Shown piece by piece: positions 9,407 through 17,589 of a DNA stretch of 64,000 nucleotides. Origin of the DNA: Bacteroidales bacterium (GTDB taxonomy: Bacteria; Bacteroidota; Bacteroidia; Bacteroidales; UBA932); NCBI GenBank assembly GCA_015060205.1, contig SUYY01000004.1:19254-83253 (forward strand), written 5' to 3'. Position 1 is the first letter of the stretch; each line of letters starts with the position of its first letter. The notes beneath the pieces were generated by a model. It did no database searches. It worked only from the letters and a program-made list of their open reading frames with translations, and was not told the origin of the DNA. The position numbers and the translations under genes were made by a program.

Positions 9407-9604
9407 GAGTTCGGCGCGTTTTTAAGGCTTATCTGCATAAAACATACCTTATATGCGCGCTATAAAGCCTTTGACAGCGCTTTTGCGATATCATCTTCTG
9501 ACGCAAAAATCCCTGGAGAGGGTCAAGCAGAGTAATTTAATTTAACTTTTTCTTTTTCTTGTGGTTTTCTGAAAGTATCTTTGTGTCGCAAAATCAACAC
9601 ACAT

Positions 9605-10036
9605 ATGAAAATCGGTATATGCAACGACCACGCAGGCGTGGACTACAAGAACAGACTTGCTGAATATCTCACAGGAAAAGGCTACCAGATGGTGAACTTC
9701 GGCACAGACACAACCGACAGCATGGACTATCCGGATGCCGCCCACCCACTCGCACTTGCTGTGGAGAATGGCGAAGTCGACCTCGGAATCGCATTCTGCG
9801 GCACAGGAAACGGAATGCAGATGGCACTCAACAAGCATCAGGGCATCCGCGCAGGACTCTGCTGGTCTGTGGAGATAGGCAAACTGATCAAACAGCACAA
9901 CAATGCAAACGTCCTTGTGATGCCTGCACGTTTCATCCCGTTTGAAACAGTACTGGAAATAACAGACGCATGGCTTTCTGAAGAATTTGAAGGTGGACGT
10001 CACCAGAAACGAATAGATAAGATCCCTTGTAAATAA
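9605..10036 (+). CDS. rpiB: Ribose-5-phosphate isomerase B
   Basis: MKIGICNDHAGVDYKNRLAEYL, CGTGNGMQMALNKHQGIRAGLCW. Start set to ATG 9605. Confidence 0.95.
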   Translation: MKIGICNDHAGVDYKNRLAEYLTGKGYQMVNFGTDTTDSMDYPDAAHPLALAVENGEVDLGIAFCGTGNGMQMALNKHQGIRAGLCWSVEIGKLIKQHNNANVLVMPARFIPFETVLEITDAWLSEEFEGGRHQKRIDKIPCK

Positions 10037-10038
10037 AA

Positions 10039-11031
10039 TTGGAAGCACTTATACTTGGTCCGGGAAGCACTCCCCTGAGCGGAAACATCGAGGACTACCC
10101 GGAAGGGATAATCATCCCTATAGACAAACCATACAGATGGACATCTGCCGATGTCATCAGGAAGGTGAAATATAAGGCCATCCGACACTTCGGCAAGAAG
10201 AACCTCAAAGTAGGACATGCCGGTACGCTTGACCCCCTTGCTACCGGCGTGCTTCTGGTATGTATCGGCAAGGCCACAAAACTTGCGGAAACACTCCAGT
10301 CGCACGACAAGGAATATGTGGCAGGCATCACGTTCGGCGCGACCACCCCGTCATATGATCTTGAAAAGGAAATCGACAGATTCTTTCCATATGAACATAT
10401 AACACCGGAGATGGTTGCAGATGCACTTGCAGCATTCGTCGGCGAGCAGGATCAGGTGGCTCCGCTTTTCTCCGCAAAATCCGTGGATGGTGTACGTGCC
10501 TACGAACTTGCACGGAAACTGTACAGGCAGAATGGCGGAAACCATGCCGACGGTTCTGAATTCGACACTGCAGCGGAGAATCTGATCAGGGTGGCGAAGA
10601 TAAATATCAGTGAGTTGGAGATGGTGACATTTGACAGCCATGTCAGGGGTACTGCTATGCAAAACCGTGCTACCCCTCTGGCCGCAGGGGGAGGGGCCCA
10701 CGACGAAGGAGTGGGAGGGGTTGTTTTGCATAGCAGTACCCCTGACATGACGGATGAAGCGAAGCAGGATGCATCCAGCAGAATAAATGTAACCGACAAT
10801 TCCTCTCTGGGACTGCCTCGAGCAGTGGTCAGGATGGTCTGCAGCAAGGGAACATATGTACGTGCATTCGCCAGGGACCTTGGAGAATCCCTCGGAAGCG
10901 GAGCGCATCTGGACTCGCTCAGGCGTAGCCGCAGCGGGGAGTTCAGGGTGGAGGATGCGATGTCGGTGGACGAGGTATTGGAGATCCTCACGGCTTCTAC
11001 GAAGCCTCAGGATGACAAGAAAGCATTGTAA
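10039..11031 (+). CDS. truB: tRNA pseudouridine(55) synthase containing an in-frame palindromic insertion
   Basis: IIPIDKPYRWTSADVIRKVK, KVGHAGTLDPLATGVLLVCIGKATKL, VVRMVCSKGTYVRAFARDLGESLGSGAHLDSLRRSRSGEF. TTG start: the frame has a stop at 10030-10032 and no ATG upstream. Confidence 0.93.
   Translation: MEALILGPGSTPLSGNIEDYPEGIIIPIDKPYRWTSADVIRKVKYKAIRHFGKKNLKVGHAGTLDPLATGVLLVCIGKATKLAETLQSHDKEYVAGITFGATTPSYDLEKEIDRFFPYEHITPEMVADALAAFVGEQDQVAPLFSAKSVDGVRAYELARKLYRQNGGNHADGSEFDTAAENLIRVAKINISELEMVTFDSHVRGTAMQNRATPLAAGGGAHDEGVGGVVLHSSTPDMTDEAKQDASSRINVTDNSSLGLPRAVVRMVCSKGTYVRAFARDLGESLGSGAHLDSLRRSRSGEFRVEDAMSVDEVLEILTASTKPQDDKKAL
10639..10749. repeat. 111-bp palindromic element inside truB
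   Basis: CATGTCAGGGGTACTGCTATGCAAAAC (10639-10665) is the exact reverse complement of GTTTTGCATAGCAGTACCCCTGACATG (10723-10749); inner arms ACCCCTC (10672-10678) / GAGGGGT (10715-10721). Confidence 0.95.
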
Positions 11032-11114
11032 AGCCTAAGGATGACAGGAAGGATTGTAAAGACTCAGTGACAAGGAAGAATTGTAAAGACTCAGGATGAC
11101 AAGGAAGAATTGTA
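11002..11114 (+). repeat. Four imperfect ~28-bp tandem copies of aagactcaggatgacaaggaagaattgta
   Basis: Units at 11002-11030, 11031-11058, 11059-11085, 11086-11114 (29/28/27/29 nt), with a degenerate fifth unit running into the MATE start region. Confidence 0.9.
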
Positions 11115-11139
11115 ATGACTAAGGATGAGAAGGAGTGTC

Positions 11140-12486
11140 ATGAAACAGGAGATCAAGCAGAAGACATATTCATACAGGAACATCTGGAAGGTTGCCTACC
11201 CTATTCTGGTGAGTCTTGTGATGGAGCAGATGATAGGTCTGACAGACACAGCCTTCCTCGGGAGGGTCGGCGAGATCGAACTCGGTGCATCAGCCATCGC
11301 CATCATATACTACATGGTCCTTTTCATGACAGGATTCGGATTCAGCATAGGCGCACAGATAATCATAGGCAGAAGGAACGGAGAAGAAAGGTACAAGGAC
11401 ACAGGAAAGGTGTTCTGGAACGGTCTGTACTTTCTTCTGGCGCTTTCCGGAATAATCATAGTGGCATCTGAGATATTTTCTCCAAGGATAATGAGGCATC
11501 TGGTCTCTTCAGACGCCATTTATGGAGCATCAACGGACTATGTCAGATGGAGATTGCCGGGCATGGTGTTCGCCTTCTGCACTGCCATGTACAGGGCATT
11601 CTATGTAGGTACGACCCAGACAAGGACACTTACCCTCAACTCCGTGGTGATGGTCCTGTCGAATATCATATTCAACTGGATACTCATATTCGGCCGCCTT
11701 GGTTTCCCTGCACTCGGCATAACAGGCGCGGCAATCGGTTCGAGCATGGCAGAACTCGTATCACTGATATTCTTCGTGATATATACAAGAACGAGGTGCG
11801 ACCGCGTGAAATACGGACTGGACAAGCCTGGTGCCATAGACAAGGCAGAACTAAAGGCAATGATGCCGGTATGTTCGTGGTCCATGATACAGCATGTGAT
11901 TTCCCTTTCCACCTGGTTCATATTCTTCATGTATATAGAACGTCTGGGAGAACGTCCACTCGCAATATCAAACATCGTAAGAAGCGTTTCAGGTCTCTTG
12001 TGGATGGTGGTTTCCGCCTTTGCCTCCACCTGCAGCACTCTTGTGAGCAACATAATCGGAGCAGGTCGCGAAGACAAGGTTCCCTCACTTATCAAACGTA
12101 TCCTTAAGATGTCATACGCAATAGTGATGTCCTGCGTTCTCATCTTCTGCATATTCCCTACTGCAGTCATAAGCATCTACACTGATATTCCGGACCTCAA
12201 GACAGCGACAGTACCTTCTATGATAGTCATGTGCAGTTCCTACCTTCTCACAGTGGGAGCGATGGTGCTTTTTCAGGCCGTATCAGGCACAGGAAGCACA
12301 AAGACCGCCTTCAGACTTGAACTCGCAGCCCTTTTGATATACACACTCTACTGCACAATAATTGTGGGCATACTCAAGTTCGACGTTGCGGTATGCTGGA
12401 GTGCCGAACATGTGTATGCCCTTGCTTTAGTGGCCTTCTGCTACTTCTATCTGAGAAGCGGAAGATGGAAGAACCGGAAGGTATAG
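11140..12486 (+). CDS. MATE family efflux transporter
   Basis: MKQEIKQKTYSYRNIWKVAYPILVSLVMEQMIGLTDTAFLGRVGEIELGASAIA; multiple TM segments. Start 11140 is preceded by AAGGAG; 11125 is an alternative. Confidence 0.92.
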   Translation: MKQEIKQKTYSYRNIWKVAYPILVSLVMEQMIGLTDTAFLGRVGEIELGASAIAIIYYMVLFMTGFGFSIGAQIIIGRRNGEERYKDTGKVFWNGLYFLLALSGIIIVASEIFSPRIMRHLVSSDAIYGASTDYVRWRLPGMVFAFCTAMYRAFYVGTTQTRTLTLNSVVMVLSNIIFNWILIFGRLGFPALGITGAAIGSSMAELVSLIFFVIYTRTRCDRVKYGLDKPGAIDKAELKAMMPVCSWSMIQHVISLSTWFIFFMYIERLGERPLAISNIVRSVSGLLWMVVSAFASTCSTLVSNIIGAGREDKVPSLIKRILKMSYAIVMSCVLIFCIFPTAVISIYTDIPDLKTATVPSMIVMCSSYLLTVGAMVLFQAVSGTGSTKTAFRLELAALLIYTLYCTIIVGILKFDVAVCWSAEHVYALALVAFCYFYLRSGRWKNRKV

Positions 12487-12492
12487 ATCCCC

Positions 12493-12695
12493 GGTCAAGC
12501 CGGGGATGACGGGAAATGCCAGGGAGGACGGGAAATGCCGGGGAGGACGGTCAAGCCGGAGATGACGGTCAAGCCGAGGATGACGGGAAATGCCAGGGAG
12601 GACGGTCAAGCCAGGGATGATGGGAAATGCCGGGGAGGACGGGAAATGCCGGGGAGGACTGTCAAGCCGGGGATGACTGTCAAGCCGGGGAGGAA
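12493..12695. repeat. Two-letter tandem array: unit A (18 bp, ggtcaagccggggatgac) and unit B (19 bp, gggaaatgccggggaggac), order A B B A A B A B B A A'
   Basis: Read directly: A 12493, B 12511, B 12530, A 12549, A 12567, B 12585, A 12604, B 12622, B 12641, A 12660, A' 12678 (start coordinates). First hairpin is CCCCGG-TCAAG-CCGGGG at 12489-12505. Confidence 0.95.
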
Positions 12696-12697
12696 GA

Positions 12698-14356
12698 TCA
12701 TACGGTCTTCTGAGGGTCTCCGGTGAATCCTGTAGGATCCGGATTGTTGGAATCCGAATCTATTCCCAGATTGGTCTGAAGTTCTGAAAGAGGAATACAG
12801 AAATTCCACTGAGGAGAACGTCCCGTAGTGTTAAGCAGATAGTCTGTTGTATGGTTCGTAACCACAGAACCCTTATAATCTCTGGTAATACCCCTGTCAA
12901 GACGTTTGTAGTCATATATAAGTATACCCTCGCCCCAGAATTCTATCCTTTTCTGTACCATCATCTCATCAATGAAGGCATCGTAGTCCGAAGCATCACA
13001 TACATACGAACCGTCTGTATATCTGTAGGTATTCATAAATGACTCGAGCAGATCAGCAGCCTGACCTACATCCTGATGAGCCAAGGCTTCCATCTTCAGG
13101 AAGTACATTTCCTCAACCCTCATAAGAGGATGTTCTGCCGCTACTCCCACAGAATAGTCCGTGCAGTTTCCCTGTGCGGGACGGAACTTGAGGGACATAT
13201 GGTCCACTGCATACATCTTGGTCTGGTATGCATCGTCCAAAGTACCTGCGAACTGATAGTCAAGTCCGCTGTTCTTCACATACCATGAGGACTTTCTGAA
13301 GTCAGCATCCGGTATTCTGCTGTAAAGCCATGCGCTGATACCGGGGCAAGTGAACTGAGCATAACTGAACTGAGCCTCTACGGACATCATTGCAGTGAAA
13401 TTGAACAGATTGTTTGTCATCGAACTGTCAAGGGTTATTCCCCATACCCATGATGAATTCGAACTTGACTTATTGAATCCGGATGACGGATCGTGCCACT
13501 GGGTCTTGTCAAGAGGCTTGAATCCTGCTATAACCTTGTCTGCATAATCAATCACCTTTGCATAGGCTTCCGGAACCGGATTATCCTCCCAGGTTCCCAT
13601 CTCTATGTAGGCCCTCGCCATCAGACCATATACTCCATACAGACTAGGTCTTGTCACAGATTGAGGCATTCCTGCCTCCACTGCATCAGAAAAACATTTC
13701 TCTGCATGAACGAGGTCATCCAGAATGAAGGAATACATATCCTTTCTATGAACCCTCCCGTTATCTGCAGCCTGATGAGGTGTGGTCTTTTCAGTCAGTT
13801 TAGGCACTGTCAGACCAAGCAGAGACTCATCTACAGGAACATATTTATTCTGTTTAGGCTCATACAGACGTGCCAGATCAAGATAGAACATCGCCCTGTA
13901 TGAAAGTGCCTGACCGAGGTAATACTTCATCTGGACATCCTCGGTATCCTTGTCGATACGGGCGATTATTTCATTTGCCGACCTGATACCCTGATAGTAT
14001 ACGATATAGAAATATGACGCATAATTGCCTGTCGGACCCATATCAAGGTTCATTGCATAATTGTTATACTGGAAATAACGCGAATTTCCACATATGACAA
14101 GGTCTTCCAGCATGGAATCAGTCATGATATGTATGGACGGCAGTCCGAAATCCACATGAAAGCCTGTGTTTGAATAGAATCCGGAAACGCCTGCAGCGGA
14201 AAGATCCGCAGGCAGACCGTTCAGGAGTTCCTCAATCGAAGGTTCGTCAACTATTGTACTGCCGTCAGGAAAGGATTCCTCGATACAGGATACAAGAAGT
14301 CCTGTCAGAACTACAATCAAAGATATTGTCTTTATATAAAATTTAATCATAATCAA
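12698..14356 (-). CDS. SusD/RagB family nutrient-binding outer membrane lipoprotein
   Basis: Lipobox LLVSCIEE, SusD-type sequence (YLGQALSYRAMFYLDLARLY, MRVEEMYFLKMEALA, EFWGEGILIYDYKRLDRG); adjacent to SusC. Confidence 0.9.
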   Translation of the reverse strand: MIMIKFYIKTISLIVVLTGLLVSCIEESFPDGSTIVDEPSIEELLNGLPADLSAAGVSGFYSNTGFHVDFGLPSIHIMTDSMLEDLVICGNSRYFQYNNYAMNLDMGPTGNYASYFYIVYYQGIRSANEIIARIDKDTEDVQMKYYLGQALSYRAMFYLDLARLYEPKQNKYVPVDESLLGLTVPKLTEKTTPHQAADNGRVHRKDMYSFILDDLVHAEKCFSDAVEAGMPQSVTRPSLYGVYGLMARAYIEMGTWEDNPVPEAYAKVIDYADKVIAGFKPLDKTQWHDPSSGFNKSSSNSSWVWGITLDSSMTNNLFNFTAMMSVEAQFSYAQFTCPGISAWLYSRIPDADFRKSSWYVKNSGLDYQFAGTLDDAYQTKMYAVDHMSLKFRPAQGNCTDYSVGVAAEHPLMRVEEMYFLKMEALAHQDVGQAADLLESFMNTYRYTDGSYVCDASDYDAFIDEMMVQKRIEFWGEGILIYDYKRLDRGITRDYKGSVVTNHTTDYLLNTTGRSPQWNFCIPLSELQTNLGIDSDSNNPDPTGFTGDPQKTV

Positions 14357-14368
14357 CCTCCTTCATTA

Positions 14369-17300
14369 TCAGAACGTCAGACTCAATCCACCTGATATTG
14401 TCCTCACAGGTGAATTGACGGCAAAGTTCGTGTTTCCGGACATACTGAATCTCGGATCGAATCCTTTCCTGCATGAGACATACCAGATGTTGTCACATGT
14501 CAGATATATCCTGAGAGCAGACATCCTCAACTTCTGAGTGATATTTCTTGGTATAGTATATCCTATCTGGGCATTCTGAAAGTTCAGATAACTTGCATTC
14601 GTGAGGAATCTGTCAGATGCTGCAGCAGTATAGACATCTCCGTACATGAATCTCGGCAGAGCGCTTCCGGTATTGTCAGATGACCATGAATCGAAAATAT
14701 CCTTATGGAAATTCTTACCAAGACTTGTCGCGATAGGTGAAGCCATGAATGAAGCATATCCGCTGTCGTACGCCATACCTCCTATCTGATAGGTAAAGGC
14801 TACTGAGATATCCACACCGAAGAAAGATACACTGGTACCGAATCCTCCGTAAAGGTCAGGAATAGGATTGTCGCAAAGATAATAAGAGGCTTCGTTATAA
14901 TTGGTTGTGACGCCTCTTTCCGTCCTGCCTGAAATGGTTGTCTTGTCAATATACCACTGCGAAAGACCTGTCTCCTTTTCCACACCTGCATATTTTTTCA
15001 TGTAGAATGTATTTATAGGAAGACCTTCGCCCACATAACTGTTTCCGCTTATAAATCCCGGATGTCCATCGATGTTCTCTGTCCTGTTCTTTTCAGGAAT
15101 GCTGACGATCCTGTTCTGATAGTGAGTGAAATTCAGATACGCATCCCATGAAAAATTCTTACGGCGCATGATATTTCCACTGAGAGCCACCTCGATACCG
15201 GTATTTGACATGTCGCCGACATTGTCGTATATGCCGGAATATCCTGTAGATACGGGATATGAGAAGAAATACAGCATATCCGAAGTGAGCCTGTAGAAAT
15301 ACTCGATGGAACCTGAAAGTCTGCCTCTGAAAAGTTCAAAATCAGTTCCGACATTCAGATTCGTATTTGTCTCCCAGGTGATAGACTCGTTACCGAGAGA
15401 CTCAGGAGAGACACCTACCTGTCCCTGATAATTACGTATCGCCCAGGTCTTGCGGTAACGGTTGGATCCGATGCCGTCATTTCCCTGAGAGCCGACAGAA
15501 GCCTTCAGTTTCAGCATATCCACCCAAGGTGCATTGAACCATGCTTCACGATCGATAAGCCAGCCTGCACCCAGAGACCAGAAATGTCCCCATCTGTATT
15601 TCGGGCTGAAATTAGACGACGCGTCCACACGATATGAAGCACTTGCAAAAATACGTTCAGAGAAATCATACTGGGCACGAAGGAAGAAGCCCTCCACATT
15701 GTAGAAACTCTCAGACGAATATGAAGTCTTGTTGTCGATCACTGCACTGTTCAATTCATCTTTATCACCGGATGACAGTTGAGATTTTGAGCCTCCCACA
15801 CCATTGCTGATGTTCTTCTGCCACTCATGGCCGACCAGGACATTGACCTTATGCTCACCGAATGTCTTGTCCCAGGAAAGCAGTTGCTGGAGGTTTAAAT
15901 CCAGAAGCCTGCTGTGTCCCTTTTCGACTACACCTCCACTTGAAGCGAACTGTCCGTAATACTGATTATACAACGTAGTGGTACGGGTCTCATCCAGATT
16001 GACTCCGGCGTTGAACGTAAACTTGAAATCCTTCAGAAAAGACGCTTCAGCATATCCGACGACATTGAAGGCATTTCCTTCATAATTGTTCTTGTTCAAC
16101 TGCATGTCAGATACCGGATTGGCCTGTGTGAAATTAGGTCTTGTGAATCCCATACCGTTCTGCGTGCTGAAGGTATCTCCATAGTCATATCGCTTCATCC
16201 CCCTCTGGTCATATAGGATCTTTCCGGAAGCATCCCTGACATAAAGAGGATATATGGGAGCCATCATGGCAGAGACTCCAAACACATTTGATGAACTGCT
16301 GGCATCGCCCTCATCCGAGTTTCCGTTGTTCCAGTCAAAATTGGAATATGACAGGTTAGCCCCCACCTTGAGCCATTCCCTCGCCTGATAATCCATACGG
16401 AATCGTGCCGTATATCTCTCCATATCCGATCCATGGATGATACCGTTGTTGTTCAGATAGCCGAAAGAGGCAAACATCGACATGGCTCCGACATTTCCGG
16501 AAATACTTACATTATACTCCTGACGGAATGAATTACGATAAGACTCATCGAGCCAGTTGTCCGGCATGAGAAGATAGTCCTTGCCATCCACAGCACTCGT
16601 TATGACATTTCCGAGAGTGGCATTCGGATTGAGTTTTCCATCCCTCTGGATGAGTTGCTCACCGCTCGGCAGGTCATAGACCATATACTGGAGTTGCTCC
16701 CTGAGCAATTCGTTGACACGCACATTTGTCAGAAGGTCATTTGTACCTGGATTCTTTTCTTTGTAATATCCTGAAACAGCAGAGTAATAGGCTTCATAAT
16801 ACTCTCCCGGATCTGTTATCACATCATAATTCTGCAAAGCCCTTGTGTTGATTCCCCATTTGGCATCGACATTGATCACAGCACTTGACTGTTTCGATTT
16901 CTTAGTAGTGATCATTATGACACCATTGGCTCCTCGTGCACCATAGAGCGAGTTGGATGCGGCATCCTTGAGCACGGTCATAGACTCGATGTCGGAAGGA
17001 TTTATATTGTTAAGGTCACCTCCATAAGGCACTCCATCCACGACATAGAGAGGGGCGGAACTTGCACTCATGGTACCTATGCCGCGGATTATTATCGAAG
17101 GTTGAGCACCAAGCGATCCCGTAGATGTGGTCATCTGGACACCTGCCACAAGACCTTCCAGGGCACGCGTCGGCTCCGAACCTTGCATCTTCGCGATATC
17201 AGAAGACTTCACCACTGTAGCGGAACCGGTAAATGCTTCCTTAGTGGAAGTACCGAAGGCCACAACGACGGTTTCCTCAAGTTGCTGTGCATCAGGAGAC

Positions 17301-17587
17301 AATGATGCATTCACCACCGCCCTGTCCGCCACAGAGGCTTCACAGGTCAGATAGCCGATGGAAGAAAACACCAGAACAGCATCAGACGGGACAGTTATGG
17401 AGTATAATCCCTCCGCATCTGTACTTCCCCCGGTCATTGTACCTTTGACCTGAATGGAAGCGAAAGGGATGGGTTCACCGGTAGACGAATCCGTAACCTT
17501 TCCTGTCACATTGATGTTTCTTGCCTCCAGTCCCAGACTCAGGCATAGAGTCAGGGCTGTCAGAAGAATATTTCTGAATATACTCAT
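14369..17587 (-). CDS. SusC/RagA family TonB-linked outer membrane protein
   Basis: Carboxypeptidase-like N-terminal domain (GKVTDSSTGEPIPFASIQVKG), plug PLYVVDGVPYGGDLNNINPSDIESMTVLKDAASNSLYGARGANGVIMITTK; 1072 aa. Confidence 0.96.
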   Translation of the reverse strand: MSIFRNILLTALTLCLSLGLEARNINVTGKVTDSSTGEPIPFASIQVKGTMTGGSTDAEGLYSITVPSDAVLVFSSIGYLTCEASVADRAVVNASLSPDAQQLEETVVVAFGTSTKEAFTGSATVVKSSDIAKMQGSEPTRALEGLVAGVQMTTSTGSLGAQPSIIIRGIGTMSASSAPLYVVDGVPYGGDLNNINPSDIESMTVLKDAASNSLYGARGANGVIMITTKKSKQSSAVINVDAKWGINTRALQNYDVITDPGEYYEAYYSAVSGYYKEKNPGTNDLLTNVRVNELLREQLQYMVYDLPSGEQLIQRDGKLNPNATLGNVITSAVDGKDYLLMPDNWLDESYRNSFRQEYNVSISGNVGAMSMFASFGYLNNNGIIHGSDMERYTARFRMDYQAREWLKVGANLSYSNFDWNNGNSDEGDASSSSNVFGVSAMMAPIYPLYVRDASGKILYDQRGMKRYDYGDTFSTQNGMGFTRPNFTQANPVSDMQLNKNNYEGNAFNVVGYAEASFLKDFKFTFNAGVNLDETRTTTLYNQYYGQFASSGGVVEKGHSRLLDLNLQQLLSWDKTFGEHKVNVLVGHEWQKNISNGVGGSKSQLSSGDKDELNSAVIDNKTSYSSESFYNVEGFFLRAQYDFSERIFASASYRVDASSNFSPKYRWGHFWSLGAGWLIDREAWFNAPWVDMLKLKASVGSQGNDGIGSNRYRKTWAIRNYQGQVGVSPESLGNESITWETNTNLNVGTDFELFRGRLSGSIEYFYRLTSDMLYFFSYPVSTGYSGIYDNVGDMSNTGIEVALSGNIMRRKNFSWDAYLNFTHYQNRIVSIPEKNRTENIDGHPGFISGNSYVGEGLPINTFYMKKYAGVEKETGLSQWYIDKTTISGRTERGVTTNYNEASYYLCDNPIPDLYGGFGTSVSFFGVDISVAFTYQIGGMAYDSGYASFMASPIATSLGKNFHKDIFDSWSSDNTGSALPRFMYGDVYTAAASDRFLTNASYLNFQNAQIGYTIPRNITQKLRMSALRIYLTCDNIWYVSCRKGFDPRFSMSGNTNFAVNSPVRTISGGLSLTF

Positions 17588-17589
17588 GA

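Noticed and set aside
9420-9540. Possible gene remnant or small RNA between the his promoter and rpiB (minus-strand PGIFASEDDIAKALSKAL*)
   Set aside because: Only ~20 codons with an in-frame stop just upstream; no promoter or structure strong enough to call.
11547-12176. Alternative-frame/antisense ORFs (186 and 191 aa) inside the MATE gene
   Set aside because: Embedded in a conserved membrane transporter; no independent motifs.
12493-12695. CRISPR array
   Set aside because: Units are contiguous 18/19-mers without unique spacers and no cas genes are nearby.
12535-12809. Repetitive ORFs such as MPGRTVKPEMTVKPRMTGNARED... on both strands
   Set aside because: They are translations of the A/B repeat array; open on both strands by repeat composition, with no start signal or homology.
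12698-17587. Standard polysaccharide utilisation locus
   Set aside because: SusC/SusD are present, but no glycoside hydrolase, lyase, sulfatase or PUL-type regulator could be recognised in the neighbourhood.
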